From positions 1 through 64,000 of the forward strand of contig NZ_BONE01000014.1 in NCBI RefSeq assembly GCF_016862555.1: a stretch of 64,000 nt of DNA, written 5' to 3'. Within the stretch, counting starts at the first letter, position 1. Every line of letters begins with the position of its first letter. The stretch comes from Asanoa siamensis (GTDB taxonomy: Bacteria > Actinomycetota > Actinomycetes > Mycobacteriales > Micromonosporaceae). The translations under genes were made by a program, and so were the position numbers. This document shows positions 62,643 to 64,000 of the stretch, one piece after another. The notes below the pieces were generated by a model. It ran no database searches, had not been told where the DNA came from, and saw only the letters and a program-made list of their open reading frames with translations.

Positions 62643-63341
62643 ATGTCCCAGCCGCAGGTGCTCGTTCAACCGTCAGGACTGAGCGGGCGGGCCCGGGATT
62701 TCCTGGCCGCGCACGCCCGGGTGGTGCCGGTCGGGACCGGGCCGGGTGAGGACGAATGCCGGGCCGAGATGCGGGCGGCGTTGGGATACTGCGACGAGAG
62801 CGCCCTGGCCACGCTGCGGCGCATTCAGCGGCGATACTCGGGTCTGGCCTTCACCAGCCGGCTCCGGGACAGCGAGATCGTCTTCGAACCCGTTCTGGAC
62901 GTCGATCCCGATACCGGCGAGATCGTCTTCGGGTCCGCGATCATGGACGCCGCACCGGACGGGTGCCGCAGTGGGTTCGTCAGGCCCGACGGGACGCTCT
63001 GGTTCGGCCTGTTCGAGACCGACGCGCAGGCGTTTCCCTCGCTCGACCACTTCCTGGAATGTGAAGCGCTGCTCCACCACGCGCACCGCCGGCGGCCCTT
63101 GTCGACCGAGACACCGCCGGATGCCGATGAACACCTGGCCGTCCTGCGTGGGCGGTACCCGCGCCTGCGGCCGGTGGACGCGGCGAGCGGCTTCTGCGTC
63201 GGGTGGTGGAGCGACGGCGAGCGGCTCGTGTTCGCCAACGGACTGGACGCACGGTTGGCAGCGGACGGCCGCGGTGCGAGTCCGGTGCCAACCGTCGTCA
63301 CGACCTGGCTGGGAGAACCCCGGCCATCAGGAGGCACGTAG
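62643..63341 (+). CDS. Conserved-looking protein of unknown function
   Basis: 232 residues starting MSQPQVLVQPSGLSGRARDF. Codon use is like the neighbours and there is no signal peptide or membrane helix. Central repeats of acidic/aromatic strands (FTSRLRDSEIVFEPVLDVDPDTGEIVFGSAIMD, GTLWFGLFETDAQAFPSLDHFLE) suggest an alpha/beta or SMI1-like fold, but I cannot assign a family. It starts just after an inverted repeat and its 3' end overlaps a decayed minus-strand frame. Confidence 0.65.
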   Translation: MSQPQVLVQPSGLSGRARDFLAAHARVVPVGTGPGEDECRAEMRAALGYCDESALATLRRIQRRYSGLAFTSRLRDSEIVFEPVLDVDPDTGEIVFGSAIMDAAPDGCRSGFVRPDGTLWFGLFETDAQAFPSLDHFLECEALLHHAHRRRPLSTETPPDADEHLAVLRGRYPRLRPVDAASGFCVGWWSDGERLVFANGLDARLAADGRGASPVPTVVTTWLGEPRPSGGT

Positions 63342-63590
63342 GCAGCGCACGTAGAGATGGCGTTGTCCGTCTCCCGGGTCGGTGCCCAGGCCCGTCGCGT
63401 CCGTGGTCCGGCGGCACAGGAACACGTCCACGACGCCGCCGTTGACGTCGCGCGGCCCCACCAGGTCCGACGCCTCGGTCGTAGGACGTCACGCGGCGGC
63501 CGCCAGCGGACTCCCGGGAGACCTTGGTGCCTTCCCGGTCGATCCTCGGCCTCGTCGGGCACCTGGGCCGCCGCCCGCCAACGTGGTAGT
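63327..63590 (-). pseudogene. Decayed open reading frame, frameshifted
   Basis: Protein-like sequence on the minus strand is split over three frames: AAAQVPDEAEDR, then REGTKVSRESAGGRRVTSY, then EASDLVGPRDVNGG and VVDVFLCRRTTDATG, ending RHLYVRCLRAS-stop at 63327. At least two frameshifts separate the pieces. The parent family is not recognised. It sits between the 62643 gene and an IS5 remnant, consistent with local decay. Confidence 0.45.
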
Positions 63591-63615
63591 GCCGGTGAGC
63601 GGGTTCCGGGCCGGC

Positions 63616-64000
63616 TAGGCCGTGTCCTGCCGATCATCGAAGCCAGATGAGGGCGGCGATGAGGAGGAGTGATGAGCGGTAGAGGGCGGCGCGTTTGGCG
63701 TATCGGGTGGCTAGGGCTCGCCATTGTTTGAGGCGGTTGAAGCAACGCTCGAAGACGTTGCGGTGTCTGTAGAGCTGCTTGTCGAAGTCGTGTAGTCGTC
63801 CGCCCTGGCTGCCTTTGGTGGCTCGGCGGGTGACCTGGTCGGTGCGTTCCGGGATGGTGTGGGCGATGCCGCGGCGGCGCAGACCGGCGCGTGTGGGGTT
63901 GTGGGCGTAGGCCTTGTCCGCGATGAGCATGTCCGGCTTTGCGTCGCGAACGGCCTGCCGCGTCCGTCGACGGCGAGGTGAATCTTGGTGGTCAGGCCGC
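63616..64000 (-). mobile_element. IS5-family insertion sequence remnant (runs off the window)
   Basis: A transposase-coding segment runs from 63634 to beyond the right edge. The sequence GGCCGTGTCCTGCCGATC just outside its stop could be the terminal inverted repeat, but the other end is outside the window so it cannot be confirmed. No target duplication can be checked. Confidence 0.7.
63634..64000 (-). pseudogene. IS5-family DDE transposase, internally deleted and frameshifted
   Basis: The C-terminal 98 residues are intact: MLIADKAYAHNPTRAGLRR carries the second Asp, and RNVFERCFNRLKQWR the Glu within the R-x3-E-x6-K signature. Upstream, GLTTKIHLAVDGRGRPFA carries the first Asp, but in a different frame. 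The distance between the first two Asp blocks is far shorter than in working IS5 transposases. An internal deletion with frameshift is therefore likely, and the element is probably inactive. The 5' end is outside the window. Confidence 0.8.

Overview
The window is high-GC actinobacterial chromosome, most likely from a filamentous Micromonosporaceae member (Actinoplanes/Micromonospora/Asanoa-like; inferred). The evidence is very high GC with G/C in third codon positions, many GTG and some TTG starts, two WhiB proteins, an SsgA-family sporulation protein, a SigR/RsrA pair, nickel superoxide dismutase with its maturation protease, a fused Kgd-type 2-oxoglutarate dehydrogenase and a 24-residue bL37 ribosomal protein. 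No rRNA, tRNA, CRISPR array, prophage or biosynthetic cluster was seen.

Layout. 1-6.6 kb: central carbon metabolism (3' part of kgd, a DUF6104 gene, pta-ackA). 6.6-12 kb: two tandem paralogous secreted esterases, a secreted beta-helix protein, an APH-type phosphotransferase and an RsbW-like protein. 12.1-16.8 kb: divergent sodN/sodX, malic enzyme, a quinone oxidoreductase and a lipid kinase. 16.8-36.8 kb: a block known from mycobacteria and other Actinobacteria (whiB1, pdtaS, biotinylated TB7.3-like protein, rsrA-sigR, SRAP protein, aroA, rsgA), opened up by a sulfite-reduction operon (sir, zinc-ribbon protein, cysH, chelatase, preceded by a leader peptide), a membrane glycosyltransferase, a SIS protein, an MFS/TetR pair and repeat-rich spacers. 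36.8-39.7 kb: hisN, a membrane transporter-like protein and an SDR.

39.7-48.7 kb is the densest regulatory region. It holds a STAS-kinase fusion, an AraC regulator, a sigma-B/F-type factor fused to a STAS domain, a response regulator/sensor kinase pair, a multi-sensor SpoIIE phosphatase, and an anti-sigma kinase overlapping its STAS antagonist gene. Together these contain every component type of a partner-switching stress circuit. 48.7-64 kb: an SsgA-like protein, lysE/lysG, two ~1,015-residue FtsX-like permeases without an ATPase beside them, a sugar-binding lipoprotein, purC, glpK, a PRPP synthetase, a decayed gene and a broken IS5-family transposase at the right edge.

The most unusual sequence features are: (1) a dispersed ~80-97 bp hairpin repeat (seven copies at four loci) that lies just downstream of stop codons in a constant orientation and has been recruited into two reading frames; (2) a 13-bp perfect hairpin whose right arm contains the pta start codon; (3) two CRP-type GTGA-N6-TCAC palindromes in the whiB1 promoter; (4) a SigR-type promoter upstream of sigR with an in-frame extended start; (5) the sigma-STAS fusion whose STAS domain lacks the phosphorylatable serine; and (6) a probable CTG start for rsgA.
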